6,040 nt of DNA from Lentisphaeria bacterium (GTDB taxonomy: Bacteria > Verrucomicrobiota > Lentisphaeria > Victivallales > UBA1829): assembly GCA_017504325.1 (NCBI GenBank), contig JAFVRL010000212.1:1-6040 (forward strand). Reading direction: 5' to 3'. The position numbers and the translations under genes are program-made. Shown in pieces: positions 1-5,862 of the stretch. The notes beneath the pieces were generated by a model. The model was not told where the DNA came from and did no database searches. It saw only the letters and a program-made list of their open reading frames with translations. The stretch's first letter is position 1. Every line of letters starts with the position of its first letter.

Positions 1-229
1 GGAAAACATTTGTCTCAAGGATATTCCGCCTTCCCTTCACCTCATTCATCGTTGCTTCAGCAGGAATCTCAAACTCAAAAGGTTCAAGTTTCATCTGTTC
101 GGGAGCAAAAGAACCACTGCCCGCATCCTGCGCTGCCCCGGAAAAGGCGGCACAACACACGATAGAAAAGACAGCACTCCTGAAATATGTTCCCACTTTC
201 CCGGATGGTGTTTTAATCATTTTCCTCAT
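1..229 (-). CDS. N-terminus of exported protein, probable Amuc_1098-like secretin (partial)
   Basis: Only the first 76 codons are inside the window; the gene continues past the left edge. The visible protein has a basic n-region (MRKMIKTPSGK), a hydrophobic stretch at about residues 18-33 (SAVFSIVCCAAFSGAA) and a likely signal peptidase I site near SGAA-QDA. A Gly/Ser linker and an acidic segment (KLEPFEFEIPAE) follow. No secretin domain is visible yet. The secretin call is inference from position: it is last in a run matching Amuc_1102-1101-1100-1099, where Amuc_1098 is the outer-membrane secretin-like component. The start is uncertain. ATG at 229 has only a weak AGG about 8 nt upstream. ATG at 220 has GAGG only 3 nt upstream. 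It lies 49 nt after the preceding stop, so it is probably co-transcribed. Confidence 0.6.
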   Translation of the reverse strand, partial: MRKMIKTPSGKVGTYFRSAVFSIVCCAAFSGAAQDAGSGSFAPEQMKLEPFEFEIPAEATMNEVKGRRNILETNVF

Positions 230-278
230 TCCATGTACCTGTATTTGCGTTAATATTTAATTATAATTTTTACCTGTT

Positions 279-1517
279 TCATTTACGGATGCGCTCGACT
301 ACCGTGTTTTTCCCGCGTTCTTTTTCAGCATCTTTCTCTGCTTTCTTTCTGGCAAGAATATCCAATATTTCCATACGGCTGCCGACGGTAACTTCTTTTT
401 TATTACTTTCATCAACCAGCACAACCGTTCTATTGTTTTTATCCACACTCTTGACTTTATAAGTCTCTTTGCCGGTAACATCATTACCAAGAGTAATGCT
501 CTGACCGCTTTTCAATACAAATGGCACATTGTTGCCGCGGAATACGATCCTTGCTCTGGTATAGGGGGAGGAAACAGAGTCTGTTCTTGCGGCATTCCGC
601 TCCGCCTTCCATTCATCACCGCTGAATGTATCATGAAGAACTGCAACATATTTTCTTCCCTGCTGCTCGATCCCTTTGATCATGATACGCACACCGGGAG
701 CTTCAATAACTTCACCGACTTTCAAAGTCTTGCTGGAGGAAATGCGTCTGCCGGGTCTTCTGGGATCAGGATTGTAAACAACGATACTTACACGGTCTTT
801 GGAAATACTGCGTATGGTGAAATCATATTTGGTATTGAATACTTCTGCGCACATCAAAAGAACATTGTAAGCCAATCTTCCATTCATGGAACCGCCAATA
901 CCATTATTTGTGGGTGCAACACGTGCATTGAGGGGATCAGTGTCACAGAGATATTCCTCCAGGTTGGAGAAAAAGTCATTATCGAAGTCAAGACTCACAT
1001 CAGAAGAATCTTCAGGATTATATCCATATTCCCGGTACTTGTTTTCATATTCATCCGGAATACCGTCTTTATCTGTATCCTTGCCCTTATCCACGATCTC
1101 AAGACTGGTGGGGGGCTTGAGAAGATGTCCCTTGAGAGTACAATAAAATTTATGATCCCTGGTACCGACTTTGAAATCTGTAACAGGAATGGCTTTACGG
1201 CAATCATGGCATATCGTCAACGCCTCAGGAATGATAAAATCTCCCGCATATTCAGGGAAATCACTGCCTTTTTTCTCCCGTGAAACAGGAGCCTTGACCC
1301 ACTGCTTGAAATCTCTGAACTCCTTTTCTGCACTGAGTTTTCCAGCCTGTTTCTCATAGTTGGCACGCAATACACTTGTGTTCTCTTCCTCAATTTTCAA
1401 CTGGCGGGTGGCACGGACAAGTATCCCCAGATAAATCAAAAGTCCGATAAAGATCAGAAGCAGCACACCAAGGATCAATTTCTCATAATGTTTTTTAAGA
1501 AAAGCAACAAATACCAT
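279..1517 (-). CDS. Amuc_1099-like pilus-system protein, bitopic, with zinc-ribbon-like and TSP3/calcium-type motifs
   Basis: A 412-residue protein, probably a periplasmic connector of the pilus-like complex. The start is ATG at 1517, because AGGAG lies 5 nt upstream; the in-frame GTG two codons earlier overlaps that ribosome site. Order of parts: a short basic cytoplasmic end (LKKHYEK); a membrane helix at about 12-33; a charged helical stretch at 37-75; a CxxC (C103, C106) with a third cysteine at C126, resembling a decayed zinc ribbon; an Asp-rich motif DTDKDGIPDEYE at 147-158 and a second, DFDNDFFSNLEEYL, at 177-190. Both Asp-rich motifs resemble bacterial thrombospondin-type-3 calcium repeats. 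Two beta-rich segments follow (about 265-305 and 333-382), possibly PilP-like, and then a Lys/Glu/Arg-rich tail. The family call rests on this layout and on its place between the Amuc_1100-like gene (16 nt away) and the presumed secretin. Topology and motifs are seen; metal binding and PilP likeness are inferred. Confidence 0.72.
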   Translation of the reverse strand: MVFVAFLKKHYEKLILGVLLLIFIGLLIYLGILVRATRQLKIEEENTSVLRANYEKQAGKLSAEKEFRDFKQWVKAPVSREKKGSDFPEYAGDFIIPEALTICHDCRKAIPVTDFKVGTRDHKFYCTLKGHLLKPPTSLEIVDKGKDTDKDGIPDEYENKYREYGYNPEDSSDVSLDFDNDFFSNLEEYLCDTDPLNARVAPTNNGIGGSMNGRLAYNVLLMCAEVFNTKYDFTIRSISKDRVSIVVYNPDPRRPGRRISSSKTLKVGEVIEAPGVRIMIKGIEQQGRKYVAVLHDTFSGDEWKAERNAARTDSVSSPYTRARIVFRGNNVPFVLKSGQSITLGNDVTGKETYKVKSVDKNNRTVVLVDESNKKEVTVGSRMEILDILARKKAEKDAEKERGKNTVVERIRK

Positions 1518-1522
1518 AATCA

Positions 1523-1527
1523 CTCCT
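1523..1527 (-). promoter_or_regulatory. Ribosome binding site AGGAG for the Amuc_1099-like gene
   Basis: AGGAG on the minus strand ends 5 nt before ATG at 1517. It decides the start in favour of that ATG over the GTG at 1523, which overlaps the site itself. It lies in the 16-nt gap after the Amuc_1100-like stop codon. Confidence 0.7.
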
Positions 1528-1533
1528 GTCTTC

Positions 1534-2937
1534 TCAATGCTGATTCACCTGATAGGTATGAACCCGCTCACCGATATAAATATAATAATCAAAGTCGATC
1601 TCTGCTGTCACAGAACGGTTTTTCCCTACGATAGGTGTAGCATACCTGAGATCACGGGGATCAAGATAGGGAGCAATTCCTGCAGCTTCTCTCTGCACAT
1701 TTCTGCGGTTCTGTATCCGGCGGCCGGTACGGGTATTCTGCACTGAACTGTTGTTGTCCTGCAGAATCTTTTTAAGTTCATCCAACTCCCCTTCTGATCC
1801 GGCAGAAAGAGAAACCCAGCGAACGGCATATATCCTGTCATCCACATAGGCAGCATGCAGTTTATTGACAAACTCTCTGATACTCTCCATCGTACAATTT
1901 ACTTTAAGCTTAAATGTATAACGCAGATATTTATCTGATACAGGAGAGGGCGTTGGGCCGTTTTTGCTCATATCTGTTACTTCAATAGCACCGGATGTGA
2001 CATTGCGAAGTCTGCGGCCGATGTCCTCAAAAACCGGCATCGCCTGATAGATCTCCGGAATATTCTGCGCAACAGGGGCACTGTTCACATACTGGTCGTA
2101 GGTAAATTTCCGCAATGTTTCAATATCCGTCACGCCGGGGATCAGACGCTTGGCAACAAACGCCAACTGCATATTCAGAAGATAGGTCTGACACTCCAGA
2201 GGTTCCTGTGTACGGGGCAATCCCAGCGCAGAAGCAAAAATATCATTACGCAATCTGCGTTTGGCAATTTCATCAAGGGGAGCAAGATCTTCCACCGTAA
2301 ATTGCGGGGTACTGATTATATTTTCAAAAAATCTGTCATAAGCCTTATTGATCTTATCCCTGTCAGCGGCAGAAGGTTCCTTCACACTTTCCGGATCAAA
2401 TTCCTTCTGCGCTTTCTTTGCAGCTTCCTCTGCGGCACGACGCGTAAGGATCATAGCAAGTTTATCTCTGAAAGCATCCATAAAACCGAAGAAAACATGG
2501 TTCAACTCCCTTTTTATCGCATAAGGAGGTCTGTTCAGGATTTCGCCCAATGTCTCTTCTTTATCACCGTTTTTAACTTTATAATCAGCAAAATGTGTTC
2601 TGAAAGTTTCCATGATCTGATCTTCACTGATGCCGGTATCAGCAGAAAACTTCAACAAAAATTTCCGGTAGGGCGCGCCGAATCTGCGCTGAAGTTTCAC
2701 TACCTGACCTTTCAGTTCCACAGTATCCTCATTGATCATTTCTGCATTCTGCCTGACGGGCTTGACTTTTGCGCCGTACTCTTTCTTGTAATCTTCATTT
2801 GTTTTTGTGATTTTTTCCTGATCGTCAAGAATCTCACTATACAGGGAGGCATCCATAACAAGCAAGACAAGGGAAATGGCAAATACAACCGTAAATACAC
2901 TGAAAAACAAAATATTTTTTTTCAAAAACATCATCAT
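1534..2937 (-). CDS. Amuc_1100-like (PilO-like) pilus protein, enlarged
   Basis: A 467-residue bitopic membrane protein. It has a short basic N-end (FLKKN), one membrane helix at about 9-28, and a coiled-coil-like stretch at 32-85 (YSEILDDQEKITK and onward). The segment YRKFLLKF at 90-97 corresponds to the YKPFL region of Amuc_1100. The C-terminal half has the alternating strand/helix look of PilO-type ferredoxin-like domains: YLRYTFKLKVNC (337-348), an amphipathic helix SIREFVNKLHAAY (352-364), RIYAVRWVSL (368-377), then PIVGKNRSVTAEIDFDYYIYI near the end, matching the closing strands of Amuc_1100. Amuc_1100 is about 317 residues. The extra length is mostly a charged helical region at about 120-290, plus an Arg/Asn-rich loop at 402-416. 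Three tandem ATG codons (2937, 2934, 2931) leave the start ambiguous; GAGG lies 10 nt before the first. It follows the PilM-like gene by 23 nt. By analogy it pairs with the PilN-like domain of that protein in the periplasm. Confidence 0.75.
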   Translation of the reverse strand: MMMFLKKNILFFSVFTVVFAISLVLLVMDASLYSEILDDQEKITKTNEDYKKEYGAKVKPVRQNAEMINEDTVELKGQVVKLQRRFGAPYRKFLLKFSADTGISEDQIMETFRTHFADYKVKNGDKEETLGEILNRPPYAIKRELNHVFFGFMDAFRDKLAMILTRRAAEEAAKKAQKEFDPESVKEPSAADRDKINKAYDRFFENIISTPQFTVEDLAPLDEIAKRRLRNDIFASALGLPRTQEPLECQTYLLNMQLAFVAKRLIPGVTDIETLRKFTYDQYVNSAPVAQNIPEIYQAMPVFEDIGRRLRNVTSGAIEVTDMSKNGPTPSPVSDKYLRYTFKLKVNCTMESIREFVNKLHAAYVDDRIYAVRWVSLSAGSEGELDELKKILQDNNSSVQNTRTGRRIQNRRNVQREAAGIAPYLDPRDLRYATPIVGKNRSVTAEIDFDYYIYIGERVHTYQVNQH

Positions 2938-2960
2938 ATCTTCATATCCTCACAATCTGC

Positions 2961-4745
2961 TCAACGATTCACATTTTCTTTTAATTTTGCTGCGATCTTG
3001 AAGGTGACAATATTATATGCCCCTGTTCCGGAACTGACCGTTTCCACACGGGTCTCCGCCTCTTCCCTGTTCAACTCAAATATCCCGGACTCTCCAAGCC
3101 GTGTCAGGAACTGCCCGCGGATATCCTTATCATTCTTTTTGAGCCAGTGACAGGTGAAATGCACCGTATCAAAAACAGAGGGAGCCTCCTGTACCTTCTG
3201 TTCTTCAAAAACAGGCTCTTCAAACATCATTTCCTCCTGCCGTCTGCGTCTGCGGGAGCGTCGTTCCTCTTTCTTCGGCTCTTTTGCAGCAACACCATAA
3301 GAGAAGGAAGAAAGCCAGACCCCTTCTGGCAGAAGATTCTGGATCTTTTCAAGTTTATCCGGCCACACATTACGCTCCTTGAGGATATTGCAGGCAGCAT
3401 CATAAGAGCCTTTTTCCCCGTTATAACCATTCATAGCACCACGCACCTGATCTCCAACCTGTTTCAGGGACTTGTAACGCCGTTCAATGACCTGCAATTT
3501 TTCTTTTGTGATCACTTTCTGCTGCATAAAACACAGGAAGGTGATCAGCACAATAAGCAGGAAACACGCGGTTGAAGCATAGAAATAAGGACTTCTTTCC
3601 CGGAAGTCCCTGCACCGGCGCATGGAAACAGGAACCAGAGCTACTTCCAGAGGACAGTTGGTGGCATTCCGCACAGCCAATCCTGTAGTCTCCGGAAAAG
3701 CCGGAGCAAGTTCCGCAAGATTCTCCTTATCCACATCCTGACCGATAGCGATTTTCTGGAAGGGGTTGAAATATTCCGCAGGAATACGCAGTTTTTCCTC
3801 AAAGAAGCGCAAGGTATATTCCATCACGGAACTGCCGCCGCAAAGATAGATTTTTTCAGGTTTTCTGCCCCCCTGCTGGGAACGGTAAACATTGATGGAA
3901 CGGTTGATCTCTCCATGAAGGCGGGTCATCACATTGCGGACGATCTTGGATATGATCGTGGCAACTTCAGAATCCGGTTCCTCATAGGCTCCTCCCAGAG
4001 CCACAAACCCGTGTTTACGCTTCATTTCTTCCGCATCGGCATAGGAGATACCGAATTCCTTGCTGATCTGATGGGTGATCGCATTTCCCGCAATGGGAAT
4101 AAGTCTTGTAAAAAATCTGCCTTTATCAGCAAAAATCAAAAGAGAACAACTGCCGCCGATATTCAACAGCATTTCACAATTCTCCACGCCGACACCGTTG
4201 GCTTTGGCAGCATTGTAAATAGCGGTAGGAGCAACATCAATAAGGGAGATCTCCTTACCGAGTTTTTCTATCACATCAGTAATAAACTCCAGTTCCTCCC
4301 GTTTGACCACCACAAACATGGCTTCGATCTCACCGCGTTCAGGATCCTTGCTTATGATCTGGGAATCCCAGACAACACCGTCCAGTTCAAAGGGGATCGC
4401 CGCAGATGCTTCAAATTCAATGATCTGCTTGAGCTTTTTTTCATCACTTACCATGGAGGGGAGTTTCACGAACTTGATATAAGCATTCTTTCCGGAAAGA
4501 CACAGATTGATATATTTCGACTTGAAGCCGTTTTCTGTAATGACCTTTCTGACGGCATCCGCCATCATACCCCGGTGCAGTTCAGCAGCATCTTCGGAAG
4601 CATCATCTTCAATATCCCTGCCGTAATCGGAAAAAGCAAATCTTTCAAGGATCATCTCTCCGGCAGACGAATACAGATATTCCGTTGCTTTAACGGTCGT
4701 CCCCCCGACATCCAGGCAAAGTACATAATTATTGGCAGCCATCAT
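2961..4745 (-). CDS. pilM: PilM-PilN-like fusion, Amuc_1101-like pilus complex protein
   Basis: A 594-residue protein joining a cytoplasmic actin-like PilM domain to a membrane-anchored PilN-like domain. The PilM half (about 5-360) shows phosphate-1 LDVGGTTVKA (11-20), FVKLP (92-96) and EFEASAAIPF (110-119) as in PilM proteins, phosphate-2 LLNIGGSCSLLIF (193-205) and adenosine-type IYLCGGSSVM (299-308). A linker (366-385, VALVPVSMRRCRDF and on) resembles the N-terminal INLLP peptide of free PilN that binds PilM. A membrane helix follows at about 387-407, then a coiled-coil-like stretch (412-435) and a ferredoxin-like domain (KLEKIQNLLPEGVWLSSFSYG at 464-484, FDTVHFTCHWL at 525-535, YNIVTFKIAAKLK at 577-589). 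The last is interrupted by a highly charged Arg/Glu segment at 488-520. Its start overlaps the previous gene's stop by 4 nt (ATGA); the alternative ATG at 4742 is better spaced from AGGA and overlaps by 1 nt. Translational coupling is likely. The PilM domain is clear; the PilN assignment is by fold pattern. Confidence 0.85.
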   Translation of the reverse strand: MMAANNYVLCLDVGGTTVKATEYLYSSAGEMILERFAFSDYGRDIEDDASEDAAELHRGMMADAVRKVITENGFKSKYINLCLSGKNAYIKFVKLPSMVSDEKKLKQIIEFEASAAIPFELDGVVWDSQIISKDPERGEIEAMFVVVKREELEFITDVIEKLGKEISLIDVAPTAIYNAAKANGVGVENCEMLLNIGGSCSLLIFADKGRFFTRLIPIAGNAITHQISKEFGISYADAEEMKRKHGFVALGGAYEEPDSEVATIISKIVRNVMTRLHGEINRSINVYRSQQGGRKPEKIYLCGGSSVMEYTLRFFEEKLRIPAEYFNPFQKIAIGQDVDKENLAELAPAFPETTGLAVRNATNCPLEVALVPVSMRRCRDFRERSPYFYASTACFLLIVLITFLCFMQQKVITKEKLQVIERRYKSLKQVGDQVRGAMNGYNGEKGSYDAACNILKERNVWPDKLEKIQNLLPEGVWLSSFSYGVAAKEPKKEERRSRRRRRQEEMMFEEPVFEEQKVQEAPSVFDTVHFTCHWLKKNDKDIRGQFLTRLGESGIFELNREEAETRVETVSSGTGAYNIVTFKIAAKLKENVNR

Positions 4746-5611
4746 CTATTCCTTTTTTTATTCCGATTTTTCTTGCCGGAAGAACGGGTAAATTCCACAT
4801 TTCCGGGAGCCTCATCGACTTCCACAGATCCTTTACTGTTATTATTACCCTCATTTTCTTCTGTATCTTCAACAGCTTCTGCAGAATCCTGTTTTGCAGC
4901 AGGAGCAGAAGTTTTCATTTCAAATGCAGGCACAGGCAGTTCAGCTCTGTCAGCACCAAGCCACTGCCAGGGGGTATTGGCCTGCGGCCAAAGTCCATTG
5001 GCGATTTTATTTACAGGATCATTATTCATCCGGTTAAAGGCCCTTATGGCAGCACTTTCCAGTTTCGCGTCCACTTTTCCGCCCTTTGCTCTACCGGACC
5101 AGATCAGCCGTCCCAGCAATCTTTCGCCATTATATATTCTTACAAAAACGATACAATCCTTCATAATATTCGCTGAATATTTTTTGCCTCCGGTGGCTTT
5201 ATACAGAAGCGGGGGCGGCATGAAAAACAATGCCTGATGTACTGTACCTTTCTTACCCGGGATAACAGAATAAAATTTCTGACTGCCGGTGAACCAGTAA
5301 TTTTTCAGCCAGGCAACCGGTGACGCCACAGTATGGAGAAATACATCACAGCGCAAATTATCGAATGTAAACCCTGCCCTGTACTGATTATCAAACATAT
5401 AAGTTACTCTGACCTGAAGCCATTTGTATTCAACACGCTGTTCCCCGCCCTGTTTATCATATCCGATCCGGGGGCTGGCGACAAGGTTCAAACTCACTTT
5501 GATATTCTCCGGGGATATCTGCATGACATTCCCGCCGCGTCTCTGTGCAGACCCGGCAAGCGGACAGCTCAAAACTGCCGCCGCAAAAAGAAATATCAAT
5601 ATTCCACGCAT
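4742..5611 (-). CDS. Amuc_1102-like secreted pilus-system protein
   Basis: First gene of the operon; 289 residues when started at ATG 5611. That start follows a GGAGGA site by 10 nt and begins directly with a signal peptide: MRGILIFLFAAAVLS, then CPLAGSAQRR. Cleavage is likely after GSA (residue 22) by signal peptidase I. A lipoprotein site at Cys16 (VLSC) is less likely but possible. The reading frame is open to an ATG at 5680, but that start has no Shine-Dalgarno, would bury the signal peptide 23 residues in, and overlaps the candidate promoter. The mature protein has a beta-rich middle (about 36-175) with VSLNLVASPRIGYD, VEYKWLQVRVTYMF and a Tyr/Phe-rich MPPPLLYKATGGKKYS segment. The C-terminal 60 residues are low-complexity: acidic (about 242-266), then very basic (KKNRNKKRNR). 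No enzyme motif is seen. The family call comes mainly from position directly before the PilM-like gene and from the exported beta-rich pattern. Confidence 0.68.
   Translation of the reverse strand: MRGILIFLFAAAVLSCPLAGSAQRRGGNVMQISPENIKVSLNLVASPRIGYDKQGGEQRVEYKWLQVRVTYMFDNQYRAGFTFDNLRCDVFLHTVASPVAWLKNYWFTGSQKFYSVIPGKKGTVHQALFFMPPPLLYKATGGKKYSANIMKDCIVFVRIYNGERLLGRLIWSGRAKGGKVDAKLESAAIRAFNRMNNDPVNKIANGLWPQANTPWQWLGADRAELPVPAFEMKTSAPAAKQDSAEAVEDTEENEGNNNSKGSVEVDEAPGNVEFTRSSGKKNRNKKRNR
4750..4753 (-). promoter_or_regulatory. Ribosome binding site AGGA for the PilM-like gene
   Basis: AGGA preceded by an A-run on the minus strand lies 4 nt before ATG 4745 and 7 nt before ATG 4742. It is inside the 3' end of the preceding coding region. 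The spacing favours 4742, while the 4-nt ATGA overlap is the commoner arrangement, so both starts remain open. Confidence 0.5.
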
Positions 5612-5621
5612 GTTACTTTTA

Positions 5622-5627
5622 TCCTCC
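5622..5627 (-). promoter_or_regulatory. Shine-Dalgarno GGAGGA of the Amuc_1102-like gene, inside a small hairpin
   Basis: A strong GGAGGA lies 10 nt upstream of ATG 5611 and decides that start. It sits in a perfect 6-bp inverted repeat, TTATCC-GGA-GGATAA (5619-5633). In the mRNA, half of the Shine-Dalgarno would be the loop and half the 3' arm of a short stem. Confidence 0.65.
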
Positions 5628-5663
5628 GGATAACGATTTTTATACTTTCCAACACTTAAAGAT

Positions 5664-5692
5664 ACTATTTCCATTACCATATTTCAAGTCAA
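5664..5692 (-). promoter_or_regulatory. Candidate sigma-70-type promoter of the pilus operon
   Basis: On the minus strand, TTGACT (5692-5687, 5 of 6 to TTGACA) is separated by 17 bp from AATAGT (5669-5664, 4 of 6 to TATAAT). Transcription would begin near 5657, giving a leader of about 45 nt before ATG 5611. A-tracts beginning 7 bp upstream of the -35 box are placed like an UP element. Read by eye only; in such AT-rich DNA chance matches are common. Confidence 0.45.
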
Positions 5693-5698
5693 AGTGTA

Positions 5699-5746
5699 TT
5701 TTTTTTTCGTTTTTTTTATCTTTTTTCCGTAAAAAATCCTTTTTTT
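5699..5746. other. Helically phased A/T tracts (predicted curved DNA)
   Basis: Five homopolymer tracts lie in a row: T9 (5699-5707), T8 (5710-5717), T6 (5721-5726), A6 (5731-5736) and T7 (5740-5746). Their centres are at about 5703, 5713.5, 5723.5, 5733.5 and 5743, so the spacing is close to 10 bp, near one helical turn. Tracts phased this way are known to add up to strong intrinsic curvature. The series ends just upstream of the candidate operon promoter. Looser tracts continue at 5759-5763, 5771-5775 and 5782-5789, with spacings of 12 bp or more. Confidence 0.7.
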
Positions 5747-5847
5747 CATCATTCCCGGAAAAATATCTCCTTTTTATTTGCTTTTTTTTATCACCGGTAT
5801 TAAATTTTCGTTACAACAATATCATTCCTTCATCAAAAAACAAACCA

Positions 5848-5854
5848 GAAAGGA
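5848..5854 (+). promoter_or_regulatory. Ribosome binding site GAAAGGA of the uvrC-like gene
   Basis: GAAAGGA lies 8 nt before ATG 5863, a normal spacing, and supports that start. Confidence 0.65.
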
Positions 5855-5862
5855 CACACCTC

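Larger units (their letters stand above)
5693..5862. promoter_or_regulatory. Divergent intergenic region between the pilus operon and the uvrC-like gene
   Basis: Non-coding on both strands and very T-rich on the plus strand. Besides the phased tracts it holds short palindromes TTCCCGGAA (5752-5760) and ACCGGT (5793-5798). Weak promoter elements point to the uvrC-like gene: TTGCTT (5778-5783) with TAAATT (5801-5806) at 17 bp, or a lone TATCAT (5820-5825). None is strong. No RNA gene or terminator hairpin is seen. Confidence 0.5.

Noticed and set aside
236..277. Repeated TACCTGT at 236-242 and 271-277 in the 49-nt gap before the last gene
   Set aside because: A 7-mer seen twice in AT-rich sequence is weak evidence for an operator; no symmetry or third copy.
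633..1283. Plus-strand open frame of 216 codons
   Set aside because: Antisense shadow of the Amuc_1099-like gene; it mirrors the calcium-type motif region and has no support of its own.
2302..3150. Plus-strand open frame of 282 codons
   Set aside because: Antisense to the Amuc_1100-like and PilM-like genes; low-quality Phe/Ser-rich composition, no motif, no Shine-Dalgarno.
3915..5237. Plus-strand open frame of 440 codons opposite the PilM-like and Amuc_1102-like genes
   Set aside because: It lies fully antisense to two well supported genes, has no ribosome site or recognisable domain, and its Phe/Ile/His/Arg-rich composition is what the reverse complement of such genes gives.
5612..5680. 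N-terminal extension of the Amuc_1102-like protein to ATG 5680
   Set aside because: No ribosome site there, it would put 23 polar residues before a normal signal peptide, and it overlaps the candidate promoter; ATG 5611 with GGAGGA is better.
5699..5790. T-runs as intrinsic terminators for a plus-strand transcript
   Set aside because: No GC-rich hairpin precedes any of the T-runs, and no gene upstream on the plus strand needs a terminator there.
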